From Endomychus coccineus (lineage: Eukaryota > Arthropoda > Insecta > Coleoptera > Endomychidae), in NCBI GenBank assembly GCA_958510875.1, contig OY294068.1, positions 14,113,282-14,177,281 on the forward strand: DNA of 64,000 nucleotides, in the 5' to 3' direction. Positions within the stretch are counted from its first letter, which is position 1, and each line of letters opens with the position of its first letter. Shown piece by piece: positions 1 to 11,274 of the stretch. The translations under genes were made by a program, and so were the position numbers. The notes below the pieces were generated by a model. It was not told the DNA's origin, made no database searches, and saw only the letters and a program-made list of their open reading frames with translations.

Positions 1-2350
1 TACAATAGATGAGCTCTTTCTGTACCACGAGTTTCGATTGCAGGCACGGATTCTTTCAAGTCACTATTTATAATTCATTTATTATGTTGAACTGCAGGCA
101 TAATATTTCAAACGTCTCCTTTGCATTCATTTCAAAAGACTTTAATTACGACAATAATAATACAAACTACCTTATTTCGACTAGTTCTCGTGTTTTAACT
201 ATTTGTTTTTCTATCGGACTGGTTTACAAATATTCTAAGAACTAATTTGCATAAATGTGTTGAAATACTAGGACAATTATCTCGAAGGTCAGCTAGGACT
301 GAGCCTCTATACCAAATGGTAAGAATGTATAAAGTCTACCAAATACGTATTATATATATAGGAATCCCATAATTAGCCTGGCTAATTATGATTATAAATT
401 AGAAAAAGTTCGAATGAATATTGGTCGAAAAATTGCTCCTAAGCAGCTACGGCCTCCTTAAAGGGGGCTTCTGATGATGGTATTTCCTGAATATATACAA
501 AACGCCATGTGATGAAATGATGCAATTCGATATAAGAACTAAACTTCCTATTCCCAATGCAGTGAAGTAAAAATAATTTCATAATTTCGTTTAGGGGTGT
601 ATAAAACAGGGTGAGGCTACTCAAATTTTTTTATAATATTTAAATATTTAGATCTTTTTAGAGAATAAAGGTTTCATATCGTTTATGTAATGGTACATTA
701 ATATAGAAGTGTTTTCGTGCTCAACCAATCTAAAATTGTATGCGTCTTGGAAACTGTATTTATGGATGGTACATTGTAGTCTCAAGTTTTTTCACAATTT
801 TTTATAATTCATTTTCTGAAAAACGGGCGTTATACCCCGCTTGTGTATTGCCTCTTGCCAAATAAGCAAAAAACCACTCGTAAAAATCTTTTTCAAATTA
901 TAATTATGTAAGGAAATAGGATTTCATTTCAAGACGAAAATACTTGCTATAGATTTTGAACTATCTATAGACAATACTGCATGCAAAATTTGTGCTGAAG
1001 ATTTAATAATACGTGCCTGCAGATATCATCTCGGTCAATTTTGGTGGCAAAAAAGTCAAGAATTGGGGTTAAGCAAGAATTACAGAGAAAACCCTATTTG
1101 AGAATCCAAGGGTTGCAGTAATAGATTTGGAGTAGGGCGACAAAACAATCAGGCCCGTAGTCAAAAGTGGAGGAAAGAGGTAGATCAATAAACAATTTTG
1201 TTAATTGTTAAATTGTTAATTTCAAAATATTTAAAAAAAAACTCAATTTCAAAATAGCTTTTCCAAACTGGGGGGGTTGGCCCCTCAAAAATGTCAGGGT
1301 CTTTTTCGGTGCCCCAATATCTATATAAACTTTTAAATGGCGGAAAAACGTTTTTAAAACGCTGAGCGACTGGCCTAAAGACTAAAATAATCAAGTCAGA
1401 ATTAATCTGATATGCATGGTATGTAGGTGAAGAATTACCTCACGGATATGTTGTACCACAAAGTAATATCTTCTAATAGCTTTCCTGTGGTCTTCCCAGT
1501 TATTACTGAAGATATATGCATTCATTAGTCTAGATGTTTTGTCGTCGCGCAAAAACAAGACTAAACTGATATATTGTAATTTACTAACAGTAGTTTTATC
1601 AAACATTTGAAGAATCTATGAATTTACATGTGTTAATGGAACGAGCGATTGTATTTCAATGGAGCCGTTATCGTTAACCAAGCAAAAAGTCCTTCATTTA
1701 ATCAACGCTATTTGACAACACAATTAACCGGTCATTTCTTGGATTCAACTTGTTTGAAGTGTATTATTCAAATTAAGCGTTCATGATTCAGAGGTTATTA
1801 AATAAATACGAGACGCTCACATGTTAACAAAATCAACAAGAAAGTCTTGTTGACAGATCTGAATAAATTATAATATATCCCTTCATAATTTTCAGGTGTT
1901 CTATTCTTGATACAGAGTGAGATCTCCAAAATCTTGAGATTTATGTTCATATGTCTAGACGGCAACTTTTCCAATTACCTAAGCTACTAATCCATTAATT
2001 ACTGATGACAGACGTCATTTAAATAAGTATCCGCATCTCTTCAATTTCAAATTTCTGAACATATTTGGTGTTAATCACTGAATTAGATGAATAGCTCTTC
2101 TTTTCAATAGACATTCTAATAGATATCGACTTTCTCTTGGACATTCGGAGTATTCGAACTCTCAGAAAAAGTATAACAAGAAAGTGGCACTTTCTGAATT
2201 CTACCTTAATTTATATGAAATAATATGAATTAGGTTCCGGTAAATTTTGCTCAATTGGTTCGTCCTCAGAGAACTTATACTTAACTGTAAAAGGGTATCC
2301 CACATTTCAAAGATGGACTATTCATCCGATGTTAAAAAAGAATCTAAGAC
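1..2350. other. No recognisable gene
   Basis: AT-rich sequence with only short open frames on both strands and no protein motif or repeat that I recognise. It could be intergenic or intronic. Confidence 0.5.
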
Positions 2351-2359
2351 CAATCACAA

Positions 2360-2990
2360 GAAATCGATATAATGTGGTTCAAGACTGATAATCACAAACA
2401 GACAAAATTTCTCTGTTGTCTTTATTTATCACCAAATGAACCAGCTCATGGTGAACTCATTGAATTTCTTTATCTGAAACTTGACCTCCTTCAGCGGAAC
2501 TATCCAGTAGTTGAAATTATCATCATGGGGAATTTCAACGTTCACAACTCCTCTTGACTCAAGACAAGAGGGATGACGCAGGGCGTCAGACTGAGGTCTT
2601 CGCCATTACCTATGGTCTCGAGCTGTTAATTAATGAACCAACACGGATCGCTGATAACCAGTATCATTAAGCCAATGCGTTTGACTTATTCCTCACTAAC
2701 AATCCAGATTCCTATGAAGTAAAGGTCATTGCACCATTGTGAAACTCTGATCATCACTATGACCTGTCCCTATATCATTCCACGAACCAATCCAACACCT
2801 CCACGCACAGTTTGGCATTACAACTCAGCCGACTATGACGGTCTTTGCATGTTTGCACATAATCCCGAACGACCGACTATACCTTAACTACGTAACAGAC
2901 TCTGCACGCGCTCTACCAATACCTGAACGCTGAGTACAAGAACCTTGGAGAAGATACGTATCATACAACAGTATCGTTTAGTCTTAATGG
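2360..2990 (+). pseudogene. LINE endonuclease (APE-type) remnant
   Basis: The translation carries an apurinic-endonuclease-like segment of a non-LTR retrotransposon. It has a CLYLSPNEP start, then VEIIIMGNFNVHN, where the usual GDFNVHN box has Asn in place of the metal-binding Asp. It continues downstream as EAGRQTEVFA, LINEPTRIAD, ANAFDLFLTNNPDSYEV and a NSDHH box, then a RTVWHYNSADYDGL stretch typical of the EN-RT linker. In-frame stops at about 2557, 2667 and 2740 break the frame. No matching RT lies immediately downstream, so this is a 3'-truncated or rearranged dead copy. It may belong to the same family as the RT fragments at 20.7, 32.8, 44.8, 48.6 and 57.7 kb, but that link is inference. 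Confidence 0.75.
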
Positions 2991-3234
2991 CGCGTAGACG
3001 GTATTGAATGTGACAGGTGATATATATTAGAATTAAACAGTTAACTCTTTCTTGTGAAAAATTATATGTTACTCCTAAGGTATTCTCATGTGATTGGAAC
3101 GTATTTTACCACAAATAAGCTTGTATAAGAGTGTTATGACTGAATAAAGTGCGTTGCAAAATGGCTTCCTAAGAGAATTGTATGTTGGTTCTTCCCGCGT
3201 TTTGGGTCTTACGTACCGTTTACTGACGTTTGTT

Positions 3235-3450
3235 AGTCAATTGCTGATGCCCGGATAAATGTTGTTGTGCTGGCTGCAAGGGAGATTATAATAATGCGCT
3301 AAAAGTTATTGTTTTCCCGAAGATGAAGTGAAACAATGGATATCGCCCTGTGAAAGATTTCATGTTGACTATAATTACAGAACAAGATTCTCTGATAACT
3401 AAAGTCTAAAAAAGTTGACCAAGATGCCCTAGATTACGATACATAGTTGT
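3235..3450 (+). pseudogene. THAP-like zinc finger remnant
   Basis: One frame reads CCAGCKGDYNN followed by a VIVFP segment. After a one-base shift it continues as EDEVKQWIS. This resembles the N-terminal half of a THAP domain (C-x2-4-C, then FP-x-[DE]-x3-W). THAP domains occur in P-element transposases and in host DNA-binding proteins. The distal C-x2-H part is not evident. The frame is broken, so if real it is a relic, possibly of a P-type transposon. The evidence is short and the call is tentative. Confidence 0.3.
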
Positions 3451-3460
3451 TTGCGTTTCC

Positions 3461-3856
3461 TTGTTGACATTAACCAGTGATTTTATATTATATGATCGAG
3501 AATATGTTGCAAGAAATATGTTTACAAGGATGTCGCAACATTATTTTGAAGGTTTCGAATCCGTGCATCGAAAAAGTAACAAACAAGATTCATATCTTGA
3601 CCGACGCGAAACGATTCATCACACGGGGTTATATTTAGCAACTCGACCCAATTTCGAACTAATTATAGAAAAGTCTTGGAAAATACGTCGTACGGAAATA
3701 GTGTTAATGGAAGAAAAGACTTCGCTTGACCTGGACAAGCGTAGACGCATCCGTCATCTCATACCTTGCATGTGTGAGAGTCATATTCTAGTATTAATAG
3801 TCCATTCAAAAACAGCAAAAAACAGACCCAACTTCGGATTTGCCAGTTGCAGGTGA
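3461..3856 (+). CDS. Open frame of 131 codons, unknown
   Basis: An uninterrupted frame directly after the THAP-like remnant. The product is basic (KRRRIRHLIP near residue 93) with a Cys pair (CMC) near residue 103. I see no known domain, signal peptide or membrane span. Its position suggests it could be part of the same relic transposon, or it could be open by chance. Confidence 0.15.
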   Translation: MLTLTSDFILYDREYVARNMFTRMSQHYFEGFESVHRKSNKQDSYLDRRETIHHTGLYLATRPNFELIIEKSWKIRRTEIVLMEEKTSLDLDKRRRIRHLIPCMCESHILVLIVHSKTAKNRPNFGFASCR

Positions 3857-3899
3857 ATTCTGAAGAATTCGTTGCATATTGTTTGGTTTCGTGTACAAT

Positions 3900-5020
3900 A
3901 CAGAATTCATCCCAAAAAAATGAGTAGAGCTGCTTTCTTATGAATAAACAATAAATTAATTAACAATCAATTGAAGTCAAAATGCATTTATTCCTGTTGT
4001 AAATGCCTTCTAACGGTATTTTTGGGTCAGTAGCTTAAGTTAAAAAAAACTTAAATCACCCTTTTATTCGTTAATAAACAGTATGTTAATATACAACAAA
4101 ATTAGTAAAAAACGCATAATTCTTTTTTTTGGCCTCGAAATGTCATCTCGGGGGTTTCCGAGGTCAAAAAATATTACTGACGCTTTTATTTATTAATTAG
4201 CAATAGCTCGTAAACAAAATTCACAAACAACTCGCAAATTCATCCTAAAACATTAACGAACTTTTTATTTGTTAATTAACAAGAGTTAATAGACAAAAAC
4301 TGCAAAAAAAAAATCTTCAAATTCATTCTTTTAGCATCGAAATATCATCTTGGGGGTTTTCGAAGTCGCTGATTATGAATCTGAGGTCCAAAAATATTAA
4401 TATTTGTTAATTAGCAATAGTTAATACATGAATTTTGTAAGATACTCCAAATTAATTTTTTAACATTCCTAAAGATCTATTCTTTTCATGAAAAGCAAAC
4501 TTTTGTACAATTATTGAGAGAATAAGTTTTTTTATATTAACTTCACGCACCATTATTTAAAAATAATATATATATAATAAAAATAATATAAAAATAGATA
4601 TCGAAAGCATATTATTCTTTGATGAGTAGATACTTCCAGTTTTTCGAAATATTCGTTTCTTTAAAAGTTATTGATAAAAAGCTCATTTATTTTGAACGTC
4701 ATGCGCCATTATTTAAACCAACCCCATGATTAAAATAAGCAGCAATATTGACTAAAAACAATTAGAGGTTGTAGTTTGGAGTTATTACTTCAATATGCAC
4801 CAACAAGTGGCCAAAACATACAGATTATGATGGATATCTAAATGAAACTAAATATTATATCAAAGGCATATTATTTTTTGACAAGTTAATACTTTTATTT
4901 CTCCAAAATTGTATTTATTTAAAAGTTATTGATAAAAAAAACTCTAATAACCATTAGACGTTATAGTTTTGGGTAAAGTACTTCAGTATGTATTTTGATG
5001 TTTTCAATATCTTGTTTCTA
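3900..5020. repeat. AT-rich imperfect tandem duplications
   Basis: Two sets of diverged direct repeats. Around 4134 and 4335 the motif TCGAAATnTCATCT with a following GGGGGTTT recurs at about 200 bp, each copy followed by a TTAATTAGCAATAG-like stretch. Around 4600 and 4860 a segment containing GCATATTATT and AAAAGTTATTGATAAAAA recurs at about 260 bp. Copies are strongly diverged. No coding potential is visible. Confidence 0.55.
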
Positions 5021-6380
5021 ATGGGAGAGATGAAGATTGAAAGGTCCAAATTTGGGTGCGCCACCAAACAATATGCAAAAAGCATTTTTCAGAAGGAAAA
5101 CATTTGTAACTGGCAAATAAGAAGTTGAGTACGTTTTTTACTGGACTATAATCTGTTCGTGTATATACTGTTCAATACAGCTATCAATTCTATGCCTTCA
5201 AGCTTTCAACCAGTAGCGGATTTATGAAGATGCTATATAGGGGTATAGGCATGAGGGAGATCAATTTTTGGAGAAATAAAAAAAAATAAAAAATAAATAC
5301 AATTTCAAAATAAAACATTTTTAATTCCATGTGTTCTCTATGTTAACTGCACTTCCTTATTATTACAGTCAATATCTATTGCTATTGAGCTTAGATTGTT
5401 TGATTTCTAATTTAGCGTAGGTACTCTGATGATGGATACTTGGTAGCTGAAAAGTCCACAGTACTTTTAGTGAACTACGATGAATGTTTCTTATTATAGG
5501 TAAACGTTTTTTTGCTGATTGCTGATAGGTCTCGCTCTTATCTTATGGGGCGAAAACGTAAAAGGAAGTGAGAATGGAGGGAATTGAACCTTTAAATGGA
5601 GGTGAAGTAGAGGAAATATCACTGCTGACTGTTGAGAGCTTGCGAAGTGGTTGGGGGTGGCAAGTTGGCGGTATTTAAGGGCAAGATATTGTAATTTCTC
5701 TAATTTTGAATCTGCATAATCTTCTCGAAATCTCAAATATTGACATTGTAAGAACTTACACCTGATCAGAGTTTTCCTAGTTTATACAAGTTGTATCCTA
5801 TTGGAGATATTTTGATGTTCGAACAAACTTAGTAGCACAGAATCGCAGGTGTTCTTTTCTTGCGTCAGATGTGGCAAGATAAAGATATCTTTCTGACGAA
5901 AGCGGCTTTTGAAACGCTCTATTTTGGATTTCTTTCATGATATTATTAAAAAAGACTAACTAACCATCAATTGTCGTGTAGGAGAAAGTACAGAGAACCT
6001 TTCTCAACAATCGTATTTCAAGTGTTTAATTAACGATGACGGATCAGAATTTATAAAAATAATCAAAATGAATATTCAAGACAGCTCGAAAAGCAATAAT
6101 ACATATCTTAACGCCTCTCATTGAATTCGTTCAGGCAATATTGCCATGTCATTCGACATCATAACGATTAATGTTGATCATTATTGAATATCAAGAAATT
6201 CCACAGAGAAAACCACTCGAACAAAGAATTATGGAATTTACGTTCCATGTTGATAATTATAAATTATTGTTACATAATTTATTTCAAGATCTCCAGCTCC
6301 AGGTGTTATTTTTTTGTTATAGTAGTTATAGTCTAGTTTATTTCGAATATATAATTCTGCAACTCACATATCTTTAATAC
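5020..6380. other. No recognisable gene
   Basis: Apart from the short repeat copy at 5421-5500, this stretch has only short chance frames. I see no known protein or RNA motif. Confidence 0.4.
5421..5500 (+). repeat. Short structured repeat A, copy 1
   Basis: Contains CTGATGATGG, then a short stem (TACTTGGTA core), then CTGAAAAGTCC and AGTACTTTTAGTG. It is a diverged copy of a ~90 bp repeat that recurs at 6380, 34994, 39395, 40514, 41200, 41699 and 46666. The better copies read CTGAT-ATGGG-TACTTGGTA-GCCGAAACGTCC and end in GGATAAGGGTGATTATTTC. The layout CTGANGA, stem, GAAA resembles a hammerhead ribozyme core, but stem III is not obvious. Confidence 0.6.
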
Positions 6381-6470
6381 GAAATAATCACCCTTATCCT
6401 CTGAAAATACTATTAAGCTACTTAGGACCATTCAGCTACTAGGTAGCCATCATCAGAGTAAACTAAATTA
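6380..6470 (-). repeat. Short structured repeat A, copy 2
   Basis: Minus-strand copy of repeat A. It reads CTGATGATGG, then a CTACCTAGTAG hairpin, then CTGAA, and ends in GGATAAGGGTGATTATTTC next to TATTAAAGA. It is flanked upstream (minus strand) by TAGTTTACT, as in the other copies. Confidence 0.65.
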
Positions 6471-6564
6471 GAATAACAAAAGCGCAAAACCTAAATTGAG
6501 TCCCATTTACATATTCCTACGTAAATTGAGTCACGGGTGTCAATATAATTCCCAGAATATTCTT

Positions 6565-6800
6565 ATAAATGAGTGTTAAGATTAGCGCGATTACTATATT
6601 TGCATTATATATCAACAAAGTTAGGTTAGGTTAGGTTAAATTAGGTTATGTTAGGTTAGAAACAAAAGGGGTACAATAAACAATCATTATTGGTTATTAT
6701 GAGAGTGTTAAGATTAGCGCGATTATAATATTTGCATTTTATATCAACAAAGTTAGGTTATTAGGTTGGGTTGGGTTAGGTTAGTTTAGGTTAGTTTAGG
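6565..6800. repeat. Interstitial TTAGG repeats with ~130 bp companion unit
   Basis: Runs of TTAGG and near-variants occur at 6621-6658 and 6750-6800. Between them a unit recurs that contains GTGTTAAGATTAGCGCG and ATATCAACAAAG, followed by TTAGG and then GGGGTACAATAAACAATCAT. TTAGG is the canonical telomeric repeat of many insects. Here it is degenerate and internal, so it is an interstitial array and not a chromosome end. Confidence 0.7.
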
Positions 6801-7450
6801 TTCCTGCAAAGCAGGAGCCTCTTTTCTTATGTGGAGCCTGAAACTGCATCCAGGCGCGTCCTCAGGTGGCGGATATGGGAATGCTCACGGTCTTGTTGCC
6901 AGCAGGGTCGAGGGTAGGAGTGAAACGCTCCCGTGGACAAAAAGACACCCAGACGCTGGATAGATTATTGACTCCAAATCACAAGTTCCTGAGAAGAAGG
7001 TAATGGATAGATTGTGATTGACACGGATGTTCAATATGTTCCAGTTGAACGGAGTGAGTTATCCCATCAAAAATAACTTACTGAAACAACGTAGGAAGTT
7101 ATCCCATCGAGATAAATTACTAAGACACAAAAACCATAAAATTGGGCATCAACCATATTATGATACAATCCAACGGAACTCGAGACACTAAGACAGACAA
7201 TTAGCACTAAACACTAACACAAACACGAACGTAAACGTAAACGGAAACACACACTAAAACAGAATCAAGAAATACAGAAGATACGCAGTCCATATCCTAA
7301 AGTAATGCCATAAGCGGTTCCGGGGTATGGATGAAGAAAGGAGAGGCTTTTGCAGGTTTGCTGTAATTTAGAGTGAGTCCTGCACTACCAGAAGTGATAG
7401 ATTAAAGCTCCTGGCGTGCATGAAGTATTTCCTCCCCACAGAAAAAAAAA
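6801..7450 (+). mobile_element. Poly(A)-tailed insertion within TTAGG repeats
   Basis: About 650 bp of distinctly GC-richer sequence, bounded on the left by a TTAGGTTAGTTTAGG stretch and on the right by an A9 tract that runs into GGTTAGATTAGG. Its last ~70 bp (TGCACTACC..GTGATAG to the A tract) resemble the 3' end of the LINE at 7661-8320. The A tail and target are consistent with an R1-clade LINE of the telomere-repeat-inserting type (SART/TRAS) or a non-autonomous derivative. The body has no intact frame, and its first part may be a LINE 5' UTR. Confidence 0.5.
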
Positions 7451-7660
7451 GGTTAGATTAGGTTAAGTTAGTAGATAAGGATAGGTTAGAAACAAAGGGG
7501 TTCAATAAACATTATCATTATTTGTTATTAAGAGAGTGTTAAGATTAGCGAGATTACAATATTTGTATTCAATATCAACAAGGTTAGGTTAGTATGTTAG
7601 GTTAGGTTAGGTTAGGTTAAGTTAGTTAAGGTTAGAGAAGGTTAGGTTAGGTTAGGTTCA
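7451..7660. repeat. TTAGG-type repeats, second block
   Basis: Contains GGTTAGATTAGG and a further copy of the companion unit (GTGTTAAGATTAGCG, ATATCAACAAGG), then several consecutive TTAGG units up to about 7657, with interspersed variants. Confidence 0.7.
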
Positions 7661-8320
7661 AAGAATCACAGCTTTAAAAATCTGCTTCGCATACAGAACA
7701 GTTTCGACAGTTGCCGCACAAGTCTCAGCTGTACCCCCCATTGATCTTCTTGTCAGAGAAAGAGCGCACAATCATGGAAACGATAAGGAATTTAAAACGT
7801 TTAACAGAAGATGTTCAATCGAAAGATAGCAAGAGAGATGGGAAATCTCGGAAAATGGGGAATGGACTAGCAAACTGATACCCTAGATGGTTTTTAAGAT
7901 AACACATCGATGTAAATTACTATATTACACAAATGCTCAGTGGCCATGGTAATTTTGGGGTATACCTCAAAAGAATTGGAAAGAAGCCTAATGTCCGATG
8001 AATGTACTGCAACCATAAAGATACCCCGAAATATACCGGTTTCGAATGTATAACATGGGTAACGATAAGAGAAAGAACAGGGAAAATCCTAAAGACTGAA
8101 AACCTGGTGACCTCCATGCTCAAAAGAGACCCAAAACTGGGACGTCATAGCTGAAATGTTTACTCATATTCTAAGTCCCGAAACTATCAGAGAACAAATG
8201 GAGGGACTTTAGCAAGTAGGTCCATCGCTATTTTAAACGACGATGTGAGTCTTGCACTACCCGGCGTGATAGATATAAGCGCCGGGTGTTTATGAGAATT
8301 TCCTCTTTAAGAAGACAAAA
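7661..8320 (+). pseudogene. R1-clade LINE ORF2 C-terminus and 3' UTR (SART/TRAS-like)
   Basis: The translation gives TAFRTVSTVAAQVSAVPPID, then an LLVRERA stretch, then (after frameshifts) MLSGHGNFGVYLKRIGKK and the degenerate zinc-knuckle region. This order matches the C-terminal domain of R1-clade non-LTR retrotransposons. The 5' end is truncated at a TTAGG block and the 3' end runs through a short UTR into A8 followed directly by (GGTTA)n. Several stops and shifts make it dead. Known TRAS and SART elements in this clade insert specifically in TTAGG telomeric repeats, which fits the flanks. Assignment to one of those families is inference. Confidence 0.7.
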
Positions 8321-8400
8321 AAAAGGTTAGGTTAGGTTAGAAGCAAAGGGGGTATAATAAACAATCGTTATTGGTTATTGTGCAAATACTAGCTTATAGA
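8321..8400. repeat. TTAGG-type repeats, third block
   Basis: Short GGTTAGGTTAGG run after the LINE poly(A), then the GGGGGTATAATAAACAATCG companion sequence seen at 6670 and 7498. Confidence 0.65.
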
Positions 8401-10130
8401 AGGGTGGTTGGCCAAGGCAGCAGGTACTACAGGCTAATTATCTGCCCTGACAACCAGGTATAAAAACACCCGAGACTGAATGTATCTACATAGAAAGGCA
8501 ATTATTAGATACCGGACTCAATTTCCGTCGACAAAATGTATCTGTTTGAATACTATTTGGGGTTAATAATGCAAACAAGAGAAAGCAGCCTCCTGCGATT
8601 TTAGTTCGCATAGTACATCTCATATTATTGAAGTAAAGGTTGTATCAATCATATTCCGAATTATAAATTATAATGTCTATGGTGAACGATGTATTTATGG
8701 AATTATTCAATTAAATCAAACAGAACGAATTTAGTGCGACAATTACCTAGCTATTCCAGGAAAAGGAAGTAGCAATGCTTACATTATACAATTTCTCCAG
8801 AATGACCACAAAAACGAGTTTATGAAATCAGGCTTGTCTTCAAGTTTATAATACCGTTTTGTTGTAGGCAATTGCCTCGATACTAAAACAGTACCTACAT
8901 CAAAGTATGATGGCATATGCTAATACTGCGGTCACAGTGAGGAATTTTAATAATTTGTGGAATATCCATGAAGAGATAAATGAAGTGCTTATGCTTATAT
9001 ATTGGAAGCTGTTTCCCTGTATGGTTTTTCTCTTGCCATTGATTTATAATTATCCAATCAATTGTTCCGTACTTAACAAACCTCACAATATACCTCATCT
9101 AAAGTTCATTATAAGCTTTCAAATCTAACATTAGCCACGCATGTACTTCGCAACACTTTGTACAATTCAGTTATTATGCGAAGGAATGTATTATGTATCG
9201 CGTTACGTAGATAAGGAATAACAAACTTCGATGCAATTTATTTTCAATGACATTTACGCAAAATAGAGGTCTACAACGGTATGGAAATGTATTCACTTGC
9301 ATAATAGTACCTGTTATTCATAAAGGTACCAAGTAAAATAAAAGAATGTTTACTCACGAGAAGAACGTTTAGCCCACTTTCATGACCTACTATGTTAACC
9401 AATTAGATTATTTTCTATTCCTCTACTGTAAATTTATTTATTATATGCACAATAGTAAATCCTTGTGTAACGTAATTGAAATTTTCATTCTAATAAGCGT
9501 TAATAACGGAAAATTTAAGATTTTGACTACTTGACTACTGCACTCCATAGTCCAAGTTGTGCTTTTTTAGTGACTTTGCTACCTGGTGTCGAGACCCGGC
9601 GCAAAATGTTCGTATTGATAAGACTAACAACACCCTAAAATTTCTGTTAAAAATATTTGGCGCAACTCTTTCGTATATGCAAACAATTTTCGAGGTGGTT
9701 TCTGAGCTTTATTTCTTTTATGACCGCTCAGACGATTGGCTGAGTTTTGAGATTAGAACCCTTTTTATCGATGTTTGAAGCACCTTCAGTTCAAAATTCA
9801 TGAGGTTGGGTTCATCCCCTCCTGGAATTTATATATAAGCCTTTTTTGGAAAATATAAAAATTACGCTATCTTAGTCAAATCTTGACCAAAGTGGATGAA
9901 ATTTTGTGTAGAAGTAGGTCATAATAATTATAAAAAGTTATCTACATTTCATACAAAAATATTGGATAGTTTTGGTTAAAATTGAATTTTAGTCAATTTT
10001 TCTAAAATTTTCAAACTGCCCCCACCCCCAACTGGCTAAAAAGTCGTAGCTTACTCTGCTTAGGCTTAAAAGAAAGGTTATGTTATGTACTTTAACAAGA
10101 TGTATGGCAAGTTGAACTTTCTTTTCGAAT
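8400..10130. other. No recognisable gene
   Basis: AT-rich sequence. Overlapping open frames on both strands at 8895-9128 have no recognisable content. I see no repeats beyond simple AT tracts. Confidence 0.4.
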
Positions 10131-10310
10131 TCATGACATTCTTGGCCACCATTGGCCTTTTCAGGTACACTCCCGCTCAAAACCCTGACATACGTTGGAC
10201 CCGTCTGTAAACCATACGAGCCCCCCTGGTGGCTGTAGGGAGAAAGTTTCGCTGCTTCAATCTCTTTTATCAGAGATGAGGATTTACGGAGAAGTGAGGT
10301 CTGACAACCT
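10130..10310 (-). pseudogene. LINE RNase H fragment
   Basis: Read on the minus strand, this carries VWFTDGS, the first catalytic Asp motif of a LINE-encoded RNase H, followed by diverged sequence. The same segment recurs at 52,930-53,070 (minus), where the motif is damaged (VWFTDRF). This is a scrap of the same LINE family as the 52.8-54.0 kb copy. Confidence 0.6.
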
Positions 10311-10379
10311 TTTTCTATTACTTCATAAATCTGGTTCGAAAAGTGGATACTTGAGCGTTATATTTTTCGTTTCAGTCGT

Positions 10380-10700
10380 ATACAGACTTCGTTTGACATG
10401 AGTTCGTATATTATAAGAACATTGCTAAGCAGTGAATTCTTGATACATATACATGTACTTAGAACATTGATGTGTTACAGTTTCGATTATTCGTGTTTCT
10501 GTTCGTTTCGGCGACTTGAGCATTTTCAATTGAAATTGGTGCGATAAGGACGCTTTGTGCTGATATAATTAGATTTAAGAAATCCCGTTTTAGACATTGA
10601 CACGTCTTCTGATGATGGTCGTGAGACCGAAACTTACGTAAAAACGAAAATAATAAGCATATGTGTTAGTGTGACCTATTTTATATATATAATAAATAAT
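10380..10700 (+). repeat. Structured repeat B, copy 1
   Basis: Shares GTTTCTGTTCGTTTCGGCGAC, then GGTGCGATAAGGACGCTTTG, then TCTTCTGATGATGG with a GGTC-GTGA-GACC hairpin and CGAAAC, then GTGTGACCTATTTTATATAT with the copy at 43,640-43,990. Both end next to TA-rich sequence. The second copy has an inverted duplicate of its 3' tail on the other side. No protein is encoded. See the findings for the ribozyme-like motif. Confidence 0.6.
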
Positions 10701-10864
10701 ACACATATTATAGATTAGAGAACATAGAATTCTAAGACATATAAGGTGAATCTGTTTTTCGATTATCCCTGTCATATTGCATTAAATGTTCATGACATGA
10801 CATGGAATATAGTTTGACGGTTTTCCATGCCTTTAGCGGTTTCTAATCATTTACAATCTATCAG

Positions 10865-10948
10865 TTTTAGCGCGGCGGAGAAGCCGACTCCGGTAAATGA
10901 TCCAACGGGAGTTATTTGTTTCCGCGGGGACCATGGGCAACAGCTAGT
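10865..10948 (+). mobile_element. Possible Helitron 3' end
   Basis: A GC-rich island (GCGCGGCGGAGAAGCCG, then CCGCGGGGACCATGGG) in AT-rich surroundings ends in CAACAGCTAG followed by T. Helitrons end in CTRR, usually CTAG, preceded by a short GC hairpin, and insert before T. The hairpin here is imperfect and no 5' TC end or Rep-helicase is visible. Confidence 0.3.
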
Positions 10949-11274
10949 AGTGTTATTGAAGTAACATTTAATTTACATGAAACATGTAATTAATTTTTAT
11001 ATTCCTCAATGCATATTTCTTAGAAATACAGATAATCAATGTACAATCTTCAATTTACAGTAACTAAGATCAACAAATTTAATGTTATCCATGGAATTAT
11101 GATACATGGTAATTGAAATATGTTTCGTTACTTTCCTATAATTCAATGTAACAGTATAAAATAACAATTTTCAACGCTAAAGGCTTTCTTATTCAAACCA
11201 GTACCTCTTGCAGTAACATACTTCTATACATAAATAGGAGATTATTATTGTTTAGTTCAATCGCAGTTCGTATT

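Noticed and set aside
6600..8345. A chromosome end (telomere)
   Set aside because: The TTAGG runs are short, degenerate, interrupted and followed by more than 55 kb of other sequence. They are interstitial.
10600..10645. Calling every CTGANGA-stem-CGAAAC copy a hammerhead ribozyme
   Set aside because: In all copies except the one near 33.9 kb there is an extra base before stem II and I could not form stem III. They are therefore listed as structured repeats and not as ribozymes.
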